64,000 bases of DNA from Comamonas testosteroni (GTDB taxonomy: Bacteria; Pseudomonadota; Gammaproteobacteria; Burkholderiales; Burkholderiaceae_C), in NCBI RefSeq assembly GCF_030505195.1, contig NZ_CP129672.1:3568501-3632500 (forward strand). Direction: 5' to 3'. Position numbers and translations under genes: made by a program. The notes under the pieces were generated by a model that was given only the letters and a program-made list of their open reading frames with translations, was not told the origin of the DNA and did not search any database. Positions 44,620-53,142 of this stretch are shown here, piece after piece. How positions within the stretch are numbered: the first letter of the stretch is position 1; every line of letters starts with the position of its first letter.

Positions 44620-45983
44620 GCAAAAACCAGGCATTGAAGCGGCTGAAGCTGCCTGGTTCGCTGGGCGCACGCCTGCTGCTGTTCATCGGCATGGCGATTT
44701 TGCTGGTGGCTGTTCTGCAGGGGGCTTTTGCCTATCGCAATGCTCTGGAGCAGACCGATACCCTGTTCGACTACCAGATGCAGCAGACGGCGTTTGCACT
44801 GCGGGCAGGTCTGCCGGTCGACGCCAAAGGCCGGCCGCAGGGAACGCCGCCTGAAGATGAAAACAACGAGTTCATCGTCCAGGTCTGGACCAATGAGGGA
44901 CTGAGAATCTTCGAGTCGGCTCTGGGTGATGCCTTGCCCCAGATGGCTGTGCTGGGATTTGCCGATGTGCCTGCGCGTGGCACGACCTACCGTGTGTTTT
45001 CACTGCAGACACGCTCTCAGGTGATTCAGATTGCACAGGACATGCGCGTGCGTCAGATGCTCGCGCGTGATGCCGCCTGGCGCAGCTTGTTGCCTGTGGT
45101 GTTGCTGTTGCCGCTGCTGGCGCTGGCCGTGTGGTGGGTGATTCGCCGTTCACTGACTCCCGTGCATCGGGTGCGCAGGGAGTTGGCCCTGCGTCAGCCC
45201 CAGGATCTGGCACCCGTGGCGGAGCATGATCTGCCGGATGAGATGCGCCCGCTGGTAGAGGAGCTCAACAGCCTGCTGCAGCGCGTACGGCAGGCTTTTG
45301 AGGCCCAGCAGAATTTCGTGGCAGATGCAGCGCATGAGCTGCGCTCGCCGCTGGCCGCGTTGCAGCTGCAATTGCAACTGCTGCGCAAAGCGACGGACAG
45401 CGCTGAGCGCGAGGCAGCGCAGGCTCGTCTGGCCCAAGGGATCGAGCGCGCCAGGCGACTGGTGGAGCAGTTGCTGGCATTGGCCAGGCAGGAAGCCAGG
45501 CCGCAGAGTGAAGATGCGCCGCTGGCTGACTTGCGCGTGTTGGTCGAGCAGGCCCTGGCTGATGCCGCGCCGGCTGCCCAGGCCAAGGGGCTGGACATGG
45601 GCCTGAGTGAAGACCCGCAGCAGCAGTCCGCATTCAGCGTGCCTGCAGACGCCGGGGCACTGGCGGTGCTGCTGCGCAATCTGCTGGACAACGCGATCAA
45701 ATACGTGCCTGGCGGAGGACGGGTCGATGTGGGCTGGTTGCAGGACGAACACGGACGTGCACTGGTGGTGGAAGACTCGGGTCCTGGCATTGCACAGGCC
45801 GAGCGTCAGCGCGTCCTGCAGCGCTTTGTGCGAGGTCAAGGCGCTGGTGGCATGGCCGGCGGCAGTGGCCTGGGACTGGCGATTGCGCAAAGCATTGCGC
45901 AAAGCAGCGGTGCTGAGCTTTTGCTTGACGAGTCGCCGCAACTGGGCGGTTTGCGTGTCAGGGTTCTGTGGCCTCGGTCCTAG
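44616..45983 (+). CDS. Sensor histidine kinase (QseC/TctE-like)
   Basis: A 455-residue inner membrane kinase. A helix at about 20-40, a periplasmic 2CSK_N-type domain, and a second helix near 155-175 (LLPVVLLLPLLALAVWWVI) lead to a HAMP-like segment, the phosphoacceptor H240 in ADAAHELRSPLAALQLQLQL, and a HATPase domain (NLLDNAIKYV, GSGLGLAIAQSIA). The GTG at 44616 overlaps the regulator stop, which fixes the likely start and implies coupling. Signal unknown. Confidence 0.92.
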   Translation: MSKNQALKRLKLPGSLGARLLLFIGMAILLVAVLQGAFAYRNALEQTDTLFDYQMQQTAFALRAGLPVDAKGRPQGTPPEDENNEFIVQVWTNEGLRIFESALGDALPQMAVLGFADVPARGTTYRVFSLQTRSQVIQIAQDMRVRQMLARDAAWRSLLPVVLLLPLLALAVWWVIRRSLTPVHRVRRELALRQPQDLAPVAEHDLPDEMRPLVEELNSLLQRVRQAFEAQQNFVADAAHELRSPLAALQLQLQLLRKATDSAEREAAQARLAQGIERARRLVEQLLALARQEARPQSEDAPLADLRVLVEQALADAAPAAQAKGLDMGLSEDPQQQSAFSVPADAGALAVLLRNLLDNAIKYVPGGGRVDVGWLQDEHGRALVVEDSGPGIAQAERQRVLQRFVRGQGAGGMAGGSGLGLAIAQSIAQSSGAELLLDESPQLGGLRVRVLWPRS

Positions 45984-46138
45984 TCTGACAATCGATTGCT
46001 TGAAAATATGAGCGTTGGAATCTGGCTTTCATTGCATGATTGAAAGATAGTCTCAGTCGAATGAAAGTGATGATGCCCAGGCTCTAGGCTTTGCTTGAGC
46101 TGCCGCACTTGTCGTTCGGTCGTACCCCAAATTGCACC

Positions 46139-47161
46139 ATGCCATCAATTATTCAACGTCTTTCTCAGACAGTCTCCGCATCTCAGAATCTGCCCAGCTT
46201 CACGCGACCTCTTCTGGAAATCATGGTGGAAGTGACTGATCTGGAGTCGGCCTATCTCACCACCGTTGATGAGGCACGCGGCATTCAGAATGTTCTGTAC
46301 TCCTTGAATACGGGAGGAATGAAGATCCCCGAAGGGCTGGAGGTGCCCTGGCACGACACCTTGTGCAAGCGGTCGCTCGACGAAGGGCGTACCTTTACTG
46401 ACAATGTTGGCGAGTGCTGGGGCGACTCGGATGCGGCGCGTCAGTTGGGTATCCAGACTTATGTGAGCACGCCCGTGCGTTTTTCCAATGGTGCGCTGTT
46501 CGGCACTTTGTGTGCAGCCAGCGACCATTCCGTCGCGCTGGCAGCAGAGGCAGAGGATCTGATGCGCCTGTTTGCCAAGATCATTGCAGGTTTTGCCGAG
46601 CGCGAGCAACTGGTGAGATCGCTGCAGCATGCCAACGAGGAGCTGGCCTCGTTGGCCATGCTCGATTCTTTGACGGGATTGCCCAATCGCCGCTGCGTGA
46701 CCGAGGAGCTCAACCGGCTCATTGCTCAGTGCCGCCGCACCCGTGAATGGGTACTGGTGGGCTTTGTGGATCTTGACCGCTTCAAGCAGATCAATGACCA
46801 GTTTGGTCATGAGGCTGGGGATGCGTTGCTGCGTGCCATGGCCGAACAACTGCGAGCAGGACTGCGCAGCAGTGACATGCTGGCTCGTTTCGGTGGCGAT
46901 GAATTCGTCGTGGTCGGTGCAGGGCCTTTGCTCGATGAAGACGCTGAGGCTGTGATCGGGCAGATGCAGCTCAGGCTGAGCAAGGCCTCTGTCGCCAGCT
47001 TGCCATTGGCCGACGGGCGCGAGATCGAGTACGCAGGAGCCAGCGTGGGCATGGTCTGTTTGATGCCCGATGACACCGATGTGGACGATGCTTTGCAGAA
47101 AGCCGATGCTGCGATGTACAAAGTGAAAGCCGCAAGGCAGAGACAGCCTGAGGTGATCTGA
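46139..47161 (+). CDS. GAF-GGDEF diguanylate cyclase
   Basis: A 340-residue soluble cyclase making c-di-GMP. Residues about 20-165 form a GAF-like sensor (PSIIQRLSQTVSAS start; TYVSTPVRFSNGALFGTLCA). A GGDEF domain follows with LDSLTGLPNRR, DLDRFKQINDQFGHEAGD and an intact active site GGDEF at 252-256. An allosteric I-site RSSD sits at 243-246, five residues before, so product inhibition is likely. The ATG at 46139 is preferred over an upstream in-frame TTG. A terminator follows immediately. Confidence 0.93.
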   Translation: MPSIIQRLSQTVSASQNLPSFTRPLLEIMVEVTDLESAYLTTVDEARGIQNVLYSLNTGGMKIPEGLEVPWHDTLCKRSLDEGRTFTDNVGECWGDSDAARQLGIQTYVSTPVRFSNGALFGTLCAASDHSVALAAEAEDLMRLFAKIIAGFAEREQLVRSLQHANEELASLAMLDSLTGLPNRRCVTEELNRLIAQCRRTREWVLVGFVDLDRFKQINDQFGHEAGDALLRAMAEQLRAGLRSSDMLARFGGDEFVVVGAGPLLDEDAEAVIGQMQLRLSKASVASLPLADGREIEYAGASVGMVCLMPDDTDVDDALQKADAAMYKVKAARQRQPEVI

Positions 47162-47164
47162 CTT

Positions 47165-47188
47165 AAAAGACTCCCTGGGAGTCTTTTT
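47165..47188 (+). terminator. Terminator after the GAF-GGDEF gene
   Basis: AAAAGACTCCC and GGGAGTCTTTT arms with a tiny loop and a T-run, 4 bp after the stop. Confidence 0.88.
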
Positions 47189-47278
47189 CATTGCTGCACG
47201 ACAGTCGATCGACCTGGTAAAAGAGGGCCGCGTGCAGGCTTGAAGTCTCGGTAATAATCGTTGGCGGAGGTATTGTTT

Positions 47279-48748
47279 GTGAAAAATTCGCTCGCAGAAG
47301 GTCTGGACTTCGAGGATATGTTCAACCTGGCCCCGGTATCGCTCTGGATGGAGGATTACAGCGGCCTGAGACAGATTTTCGATCAATGGCGGGCGCAGGG
47401 CGTGAGCGATCTGCTCAGTTTTCTCAAAGAAGATCCGGAGCGGCTCAAGCTTTGCAGTCAGTCCTACAAGGTGCTGCGGGTCAATCAATACACGCTTGAG
47501 CTGTTCAAGGCCGAAGATGAGGAAACCCTGAAGAGCCGGCTGAGCGAGGTCTTTCGCGGCGACATGCTCGACAGCATCATGAGCGAACTGGTCGCTCTCT
47601 GGGAAGGTGCGCTCAATTTCGAGACCCGTTCGGTCAACTATGCCCTGGATGGACGGCGACTTGATGTGCAGGTGAGGGCGCGTGTACTGCCGGGTTACGA
47701 GAAAAGCTGGAGCCGGGTGCTGGTTTCTCTGGAGGATGTGACTGCGGAGGTGCAGAGCACGATGAAGCTTCAGCGCAGCGAGCAATACTCCAGAGACCTG
47801 TTCGAGTACTCGCCGGTGTCGCTGTGGGTCGAGGACTTCAGCGTGGTCAAGCGCCTGATGGACGATGTTCGAGCGCGCGGAATCACCGATTTCCGGACTT
47901 TTCTGAAAGTGCATCCGGAATTCGTGACCCGCTGCCTGCAGGAAATCCAGGTGCTCGATGTCAATCGCCAGACGCTGCAAATGTTCGGTGCCCAGAGCAA
48001 GCAGCAACTGCTGCAGAATCTGTCCAAGGTTTTCAGGGGCGAAATGTACGATTCGTTTGCCGAGCAGCTGATAGACCTTTGGGAGGGTAAGCTGGTGCAG
48101 CAGCGGGAAGTGGTGAACTACGGGCTGGCTGGCGATGTGCTCCATATTCATATGGAGTTCGCCATCATGAGCAGCCATGCGGAGAAATGGGGCTTGGTGC
48201 TGCTGTCGCTCGTGGATATCACCGCTCGCAAGAAGGCCGAGGCTTATCTTGAATATCTGGGCAAGCATGATGTGTTGACCCAGTTGCGCAACCGCGCGTT
48301 CTATACCGAAGAGCTGAACAGGCTTTCGCGCAAAGGGCCCTGGCCCTTGTCCATGCTTGCCATCGATATGAATGGACTCAAGGTCGTCAACGACGAGCAT
48401 GGTCATACTGCAGGCGATGCCATGCTGAGGCGTATGGGAGAAGTTCTCGCCAAGGCAGTGGATGCGCCGGCCTGCGCCGCGCGCATCGGTGGCGATGAGT
48501 TTGTCGTGCTTTTGCCGGGAACCGATGAACGCGGTGCCGTGGCCTTGAAGGAGCGCATCTTGTCCTTGCTGGAGCTGAACAATCAGTTCTATCCGGGTCA
48601 CAGCATCCATGTCTCCATGGGCCATGCCTGTGGCCAGGAAGGCACGCCGATAGAAAGCATTGTTCAAGGGGCGGACAAGGCCATGTATGCCGAAAAAGCA
48701 CGCCTTTACCGGGACAAGGAGCGCGACAGACGTGTGAACTCAGCCTGA
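47279..48748 (+). CDS. Diguanylate cyclase with duplicated PAS-like sensor domains
   Basis: A 489-residue protein with two homologous PAS-like domains (about 8-155 and 168-315) and a GGDEF domain. Corresponding segments of the two copies are APVSLWMEDYS / SPVSLWVEDFS, VLRVNQYTLELF / VLDVNRQTLQMF and LSEVFRGDM / LSKVFRGEM, so an internal duplication is clear. The active site GGDEF is at 404-408 and no RxxD I-site precedes it, unlike the upstream cyclase, suggesting no product inhibition. No membrane segment. The GTG at 47279 is chosen for GGAGG about 10 bp upstream; a TTG at 47273 is possible. Confidence 0.9.
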   Translation: MKNSLAEGLDFEDMFNLAPVSLWMEDYSGLRQIFDQWRAQGVSDLLSFLKEDPERLKLCSQSYKVLRVNQYTLELFKAEDEETLKSRLSEVFRGDMLDSIMSELVALWEGALNFETRSVNYALDGRRLDVQVRARVLPGYEKSWSRVLVSLEDVTAEVQSTMKLQRSEQYSRDLFEYSPVSLWVEDFSVVKRLMDDVRARGITDFRTFLKVHPEFVTRCLQEIQVLDVNRQTLQMFGAQSKQQLLQNLSKVFRGEMYDSFAEQLIDLWEGKLVQQREVVNYGLAGDVLHIHMEFAIMSSHAEKWGLVLLSLVDITARKKAEAYLEYLGKHDVLTQLRNRAFYTEELNRLSRKGPWPLSMLAIDMNGLKVVNDEHGHTAGDAMLRRMGEVLAKAVDAPACAARIGGDEFVVLLPGTDERGAVALKERILSLLELNNQFYPGHSIHVSMGHACGQEGTPIESIVQGADKAMYAEKARLYRDKERDRRVNSA

Positions 48749-48931
48749 GCTCAGGCATGCCTCAATCAAGTTCCGCTTCGCGTTGCAGTCTGACTGCAGG
48801 AGCTTGTAGCGGGTTGGAGCATTCCAGCCTGTCGAGGCAAAGGCGATCCGCCAAGTTCTGGAAGTGCTACAAGACACAAGCGCTCTTCATGGCTGCTTGA
48901 GTCTTGCCCTGAAATATCACGGGAGAAGTCT

Positions 48932-49237
48932 ATGAAAGTCATCGGGCTTGCCATGCTTGCCGCAATCGCCGTCAGTGCCTGCAGTTCTGCGCCGTCTCAA
49001 GATGCAGACCGTGAAGTTGCATTCACCTGTGCAAACGGAGAATCCATTTCGGTGCGTTTCTCGCCTGCCAACAGCAAAGCAGTCTTGATACGCGGCGGTC
49101 AAGGCATAGAGCTTCCACAGCAGCCAAGCGGCTCCGGATTTGTTTACAGCAACGGGCCCAATACCATCCGAGGAAAAGGACTGGATCTGACGGTCGAGGT
49201 CGGCCGCATGGTGCCGATCCAATGCAAGGCCCGGTAA
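48932..49237 (+). CDS. MliC-family lysozyme inhibitor lipoprotein
   Basis: A 101-residue lipoprotein with lipobox VSAC (Cys17) after a short hydrophobic signal. The mature domain (AFTCANGESISVRF, IELPQQPSGSGFVYSNG, MVPIQCKAR) follows the MliC/PliC pattern of inhibitors of c-type lysozyme, with the two Cys likely paired and the SGxxY loop partly kept. It would sit in the envelope and protect peptidoglycan from host lysozyme. Stands alone. Confidence 0.82.
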   Translation: MKVIGLAMLAAIAVSACSSAPSQDADREVAFTCANGESISVRFSPANSKAVLIRGGQGIELPQQPSGSGFVYSNGPNTIRGKGLDLTVEVGRMVPIQCKAR

Positions 49238-49386
49238 GGGGCCCTCTGACTATCGCCGGAATTCAACTGCATCCATGCGCATGTGCACTGTTGCGGGCGC
49301 AGCCCGTTGAGGCGCATTTGGCGTTCGCAGCCATCTGACGCTGGAGTCTTCTTGAGTGGTTAGCCTATGCCGCAGAGCTGGGCTGC

Positions 49387-50277
49387 TTATGTTGCCAGCT
49401 GTTTTTGCAGCTCCTCGACGAAGCATTGCGTGCGTTCCGAAGGTGCCGAATGACTTGGCAGTGCTAGCGCCACCTCTACTGAGCACTCGGGCAGGAACGG
49501 TTTGATGCAGAGGCTTGACGCAAATGTTGCCGCCACGTAGGGGTTCACTACGCCCAAGCCTGTACCTTGCGCTGCGAGGCAGCAGATGGTGGAAGAGTAG
49601 GTGGTCTCGACAGTTGAGCTGGGCCGGACATCATGCTCGAGCATGGTTCGCTGCAGTTGCAGGTAGATGTTGTCGTCCGAATTCAAAGTCAGCAGCAGCT
49701 GGTTTTCCAGGTCCTGGACATGCAGGCTGCTGTGCTGTGCCAGCGGATGGCCCGGATGCATGACGCAGACGGCCTGGGTCTGATGCAGAACGCTTGCGTT
49801 GAGTTCAGGAGAGCCAATGGCCATGGTGCTGACCACCAGGTCAAACTGGCCGTGCAGCAGTCCTTGCCGAAGATGTGTAGTGCCTAGCGTCTGCAGACTG
49901 ATGTGCGTGCCCGGGTAGTGCCGCAGAAAATTGTGCAGGGCCGCAGGAACGATGGACAAGCCCAGCGCCGGGGTGCAGCCTATGCGCAGAGTGCCTGCAC
50001 CGAACTGCCGCAACCCCTGAAGGTCGCGCTCAATGCGGTCCAGACCGACGAAATGTTGCTGCACCGTCGAAAAGAGCTCCCGCGCCTCTGCAGTCGGGCG
50101 CAGCCGCCCTTTATACATATCAAACAGCTTCAGGTCCGCGCCCGTCTGCATCTGAGCCAGCAGACGGCTGATGGATGGTTGGGTGGTGTGCAGCAGCTGC
50201 GCAGCGGCGATCGTGGTGCCGGTTTGCATCACGGCACGAAATGCTTCAATTTCTTTAAAACTCAAAGGGCGTGGCAT
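49387..50277 (-). CDS. LysR-family transcriptional regulator
   Basis: A 296-residue LTTR with helix-turn-helix GTTIAAAQLLHTTQPSISRLLAQMQ and a typical effector domain. It is divergent from the Bug protein gene at 50444 across a 166-bp region, the classical LTTR arrangement, so it probably regulates that gene and itself. The effector is unknown, perhaps a carboxylate bound by the neighbour. Confidence 0.92.
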   Translation of the reverse strand: MPRPLSFKEIEAFRAVMQTGTTIAAAQLLHTTQPSISRLLAQMQTGADLKLFDMYKGRLRPTAEARELFSTVQQHFVGLDRIERDLQGLRQFGAGTLRIGCTPALGLSIVPAALHNFLRHYPGTHISLQTLGTTHLRQGLLHGQFDLVVSTMAIGSPELNASVLHQTQAVCVMHPGHPLAQHSSLHVQDLENQLLLTLNSDDNIYLQLQRTMLEHDVRPSSTVETTYSSTICCLAAQGTGLGVVNPYVAATFASSLCIKPFLPECSVEVALALPSHSAPSERTQCFVEELQKQLAT

Positions 50278-50443
50278 GGCGCAATCGGTTGGATGCTGAG
50301 AGGCAAGGGTATACCAGCCGCGTATAGATGAGTTTGAAAAATGAATTTTTCCGATTAGGTTAGGCTTTCTACACTGACTTCCATACGAATAAGTGCATGC
50401 GTTTTCAGGAATTGAGGGCGCATCAAATCCAAGGAGTCATTAG

Positions 50444-51442
50444 ATGGTTTGCATTCGCGCTCGTCGCTCTCTGTGTATGGGAATGCTGGCTGCCGCAACG
50501 TTGGCGAATGTGGGCTCAGCCTGGGCTGAAGGCAGCTCCGCATATCCCAATCCTGCTCGTCAAATTCGCATCATCGTGCCGTTCACTGCGGGTGGCAGCT
50601 CGGACGTGCAGGCCCGTATGCTTGCCGACAGGCTCGGCCGTATGTGGAATCAAGCCGTGGTGGTTGAGAATAAGCCCGGTGCAGGTGGCCATCTGGGTGG
50701 GAAATACGTGTCCGATCAGCCGGCAGACGGCTACACGTTGATGGTGGGATCGATCGGATTGCATGCTGCTTACGCGGTCTACAAAAAGCTGCCTTACGAC
50801 CCTGCCAAAGAGTTGCGCGTTGTCACCGTGCTGGCGGAGATGCCCCATGTCGTGGTCGCAACCCCCAATCTGCCGGTCAGGAATCTGCAGGAGCTGACCG
50901 CGCTTGCCAAGCAGGAGTCAGGCAGCATCAATTTTGGCTCTGCTGGCGTGGGCTCGTCGGTTCATATGATGGGGGAGCTGTACAAGCTGCAGTCCGGTGC
51001 ACCTATTGTTCATGTTCCTTATCGTGGCAGTTCTGCCGCGCTCAACGATTTGCTTGGCGGCCAGATTCAGCTGATGTTCGAGAACCCACCGACAGTGCTG
51101 GCGCACGTCAAGGGCGGCAAGCTCAAGGCACTGGCGGTCACAGGCAATGAACGCCTGGCGGCATTGCCGGATGTGCCGACGGCCAGCGAGGCCGGAATGA
51201 AGGACTATGTGGCCACATCATGGACCACGGTCGCCGTGTCTTCCAAGGTGCCTCAGGCAGTGGTGCACAAGCTCAGTGAAGACATCCGCAAGGTGGTCAA
51301 TTCGCCCGAGTTCCGCAAGGGTCTGCAGGATCAAGGGATGAGTGCCGTGGCCAATACCCCGGCAGAGGCGCAGAGCTTTGTGGCCAGGGAAAAGCAGCGC
51401 TGGGATCAGGTGATCGCTGCCGGAAAGATTACGGCGAACTAA
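50444..51442 (+). CDS. Bug-type tripartite tricarboxylate transporter binding protein
   Basis: A 332-residue periplasmic binding protein with a signal peptide of about 28 residues (ending SAWA-EG). Family blocks: YPNPARQIRIIVPFTAGGSSD, VVENKPGAGGHLGGKYV, LPYDPAKELR, NFGSAGVGSSVHMMGE and HVPYRGSSAALNDLLGG. AAGGAG lies 7 bp before the ATG. Divergent from a LysR gene; the propeller-like gene follows 76 bp later in the same direction. Ligand unknown. Confidence 0.93.
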   Translation: MVCIRARRSLCMGMLAAATLANVGSAWAEGSSAYPNPARQIRIIVPFTAGGSSDVQARMLADRLGRMWNQAVVVENKPGAGGHLGGKYVSDQPADGYTLMVGSIGLHAAYAVYKKLPYDPAKELRVVTVLAEMPHVVVATPNLPVRNLQELTALAKQESGSINFGSAGVGSSVHMMGELYKLQSGAPIVHVPYRGSSAALNDLLGGQIQLMFENPPTVLAHVKGGKLKALAVTGNERLAALPDVPTASEAGMKDYVATSWTTVAVSSKVPQAVVHKLSEDIRKVVNSPEFRKGLQDQGMSAVANTPAEAQSFVAREKQRWDQVIAAGKITAN

Positions 51443-51518
51443 TCAGGGCCGGGCTTCTTCATGCCCTGCATCGCTTTCGAGTCGCAGCCTGAGCTGCGAC
51501 GCTACTGCTTGACATCCA

Positions 51519-52802
51519 ATGACGACCTCTTCTCATTCTTCTTTTGCTCCCTGCCGACGCGTGGGTAACGGCAGCCTTCATCACTTCTTTGGCTACTACA
51601 ACAAGTCCAACTGGGACAAAAGCAATCGCCTACTGGCAGCCCAGCAAACGCCCTGGATGGACATCTATCTGACGCCAGAGGTCAAGGCCACGATTGGCTA
51701 TTTCGACACGCAGGACGGTGACCGCTTTCACGCAGTGGGCGAGACCGGTGCCTGGAACTTCCAGATGGGCAGCCAGCTGCAATGGCTTGACGGCGCACCG
51801 GGCCGCAAGCTGATCTATAACGATCGCACGGGCGATATGTCCGCTCGTTACCCGGGCTTGGGTGCCGTGGTGGTGGATGTAGATTCGCAAGAGCGCCGCG
51901 TTATGCCCATGCCCGTGTATGTGGTGGCACCCAGCAGTGCCTGGGCGCTGTCGGTCAACTACCGGCGTCTGTACATCACGCACGAGACCATTGGTTACAG
52001 CGAGCCGGGCCAGCCTTTTGAATTGCCTCTGGCGCCCCCCGATGACGGCATCTGGCGCATGGAGCTGGCGACAGGCGATGCCCGGTTGCTGGTCAGCTAT
52101 GCGCAACTAAAGGCATTCCATCATGTGTCGTCGATGGACAAGGCCATCCACTGGGTAAGCCATATCGAGATCAACCCGGCTTCCTCACGCATACTTTTTC
52201 TGCATCGCTGGACAGAGCGTGTGAAAGATGAGACCTGCTTTCTGCACCGCCTGATAACCATGAATCCGGACGGATCGGACATGCGCTTGCTGGAGTGCTC
52301 GGATCATCCGCTGCCGCAGCTGGCCGACGACTTCGACCCCAGTGCCGTAGGCACGTTTGACTATGAAAAGTCGGAGTACCAGATCTCTCATCCCCTGTGG
52401 CAGGACAACGAGCACATCATTGTCTGGGGGCCGCATGCCGGCGAGATCCACTACCACCTCTATCACGACGTTGAAGGAGGCGAGGTGCAGGTGGTTGGCC
52501 GCGATGTGCTGGTGGAAAACGGGCATATGACGTTCTCGCCGGTGAGCACACGCTGGATGCTGAGTGATACGTATCCCGACGACAGCACGCACGAGCGCTT
52601 TCTGTTCCTGTTCGATATGCAGACCGGTGAGCGCCACAATCTCGGCAGCTTCTATGCCACTCCGGAACTGAGCAAGGAAAACCGGTGTGACCTGCACCCG
52701 CGCTGGAGCCGGGATGGAAAGCAGGTCTGCATTGACTCGGTACATGAGGGCCTGCGCCAGATGTATGTGCTGGATGTCTCGTCGATTGTGGAAGCAGCCT
52801 GA
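51519..52802 (+). CDS. Predicted beta-propeller protein (TolB/oligogalacturonate-lyase-like fold)
   Basis: A 427-residue protein with no signal peptide. Repeated strand patterns such as LQWLDGAPGRKLIYND, GIWRMELATGDARLLVS, HIEINPASSRILFLHRW, LITMNPDGSDMRLLE and HPRWSRDGKQVCIDS fit a seven-bladed propeller of the TolB/oligogalacturonate lyase type. Several His lie in places where the lyase binds metal (HHVSSMD, HWVSHIEIN), but activity is not established. It follows a Bug receptor gene in the same direction, so it may handle the same compound; that is inference. Confidence 0.6.
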   Translation: MTTSSHSSFAPCRRVGNGSLHHFFGYYNKSNWDKSNRLLAAQQTPWMDIYLTPEVKATIGYFDTQDGDRFHAVGETGAWNFQMGSQLQWLDGAPGRKLIYNDRTGDMSARYPGLGAVVVDVDSQERRVMPMPVYVVAPSSAWALSVNYRRLYITHETIGYSEPGQPFELPLAPPDDGIWRMELATGDARLLVSYAQLKAFHHVSSMDKAIHWVSHIEINPASSRILFLHRWTERVKDETCFLHRLITMNPDGSDMRLLECSDHPLPQLADDFDPSAVGTFDYEKSEYQISHPLWQDNEHIIVWGPHAGEIHYHLYHDVEGGEVQVVGRDVLVENGHMTFSPVSTRWMLSDTYPDDSTHERFLFLFDMQTGERHNLGSFYATPELSKENRCDLHPRWSRDGKQVCIDSVHEGLRQMYVLDVSSIVEAA

Positions 52803-53142
52803 ATATTGAAAGCAGTTCCATCGGTGATGCGGTTCTAGTGATCCGAGCTGCGCTGTGCTTCAAGGGGGAACTTCGGCGCTCGGCGCCTTCATCTGCGCGA
52901 GAGATCTGCCGCGAAGGAGCACTGGGCGTCAGAGGCATGAAATGCATGCTCTTGTGGAACACGGCAAGTGCGGCTGTGTTCCATATGCTGGCGCTGCTCT
53001 CGGTCGCTGCAGACTTTGTCTTCTGCGTGTACGAGAGCCCCGGGCGATTGGGCTAGAATTTCTGCATCGGGAACGCAGCCTCCCGTCCCGCAAGGGTAGA
53101 CGGTGTCCCGTCCAAGAGCTGGATATTCTCTATGGAGTTTTT
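52803..53142 (+). promoter_or_regulatory. Intergenic region with possible structured leader of chrA
   Basis: 340 bp without a supported gene. The first 240 bp show nothing clear. A TAGAAT -10-like box at 53054-53059 is followed by three adjacent small hairpins: GGGA-N8-TCCC (53069-53084), CCC-GCAA-GGG with flanking pairs (53087-53096), and GACGG-TGTC-CCGTC (53099-53112). Then AGAG and TCTC near the GGAG ribosome site (53134-53137) could pair. This looks like a folded 5' leader; no known riboswitch class was recognised. Confidence 0.4.

Noticed and set aside
46145..48667. 840-codon open frame on the minus strand across both diguanylate cyclase genes
   Set aside because: Antisense to two genes with intact GGDEF motifs and spanning their terminator; no recognisable protein.
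52855..53142. N-terminal extension of the ChrA frame
   Set aside because: It has no family similarity, and a ribosome site precedes the ATG at 53143 where the conserved protein begins.
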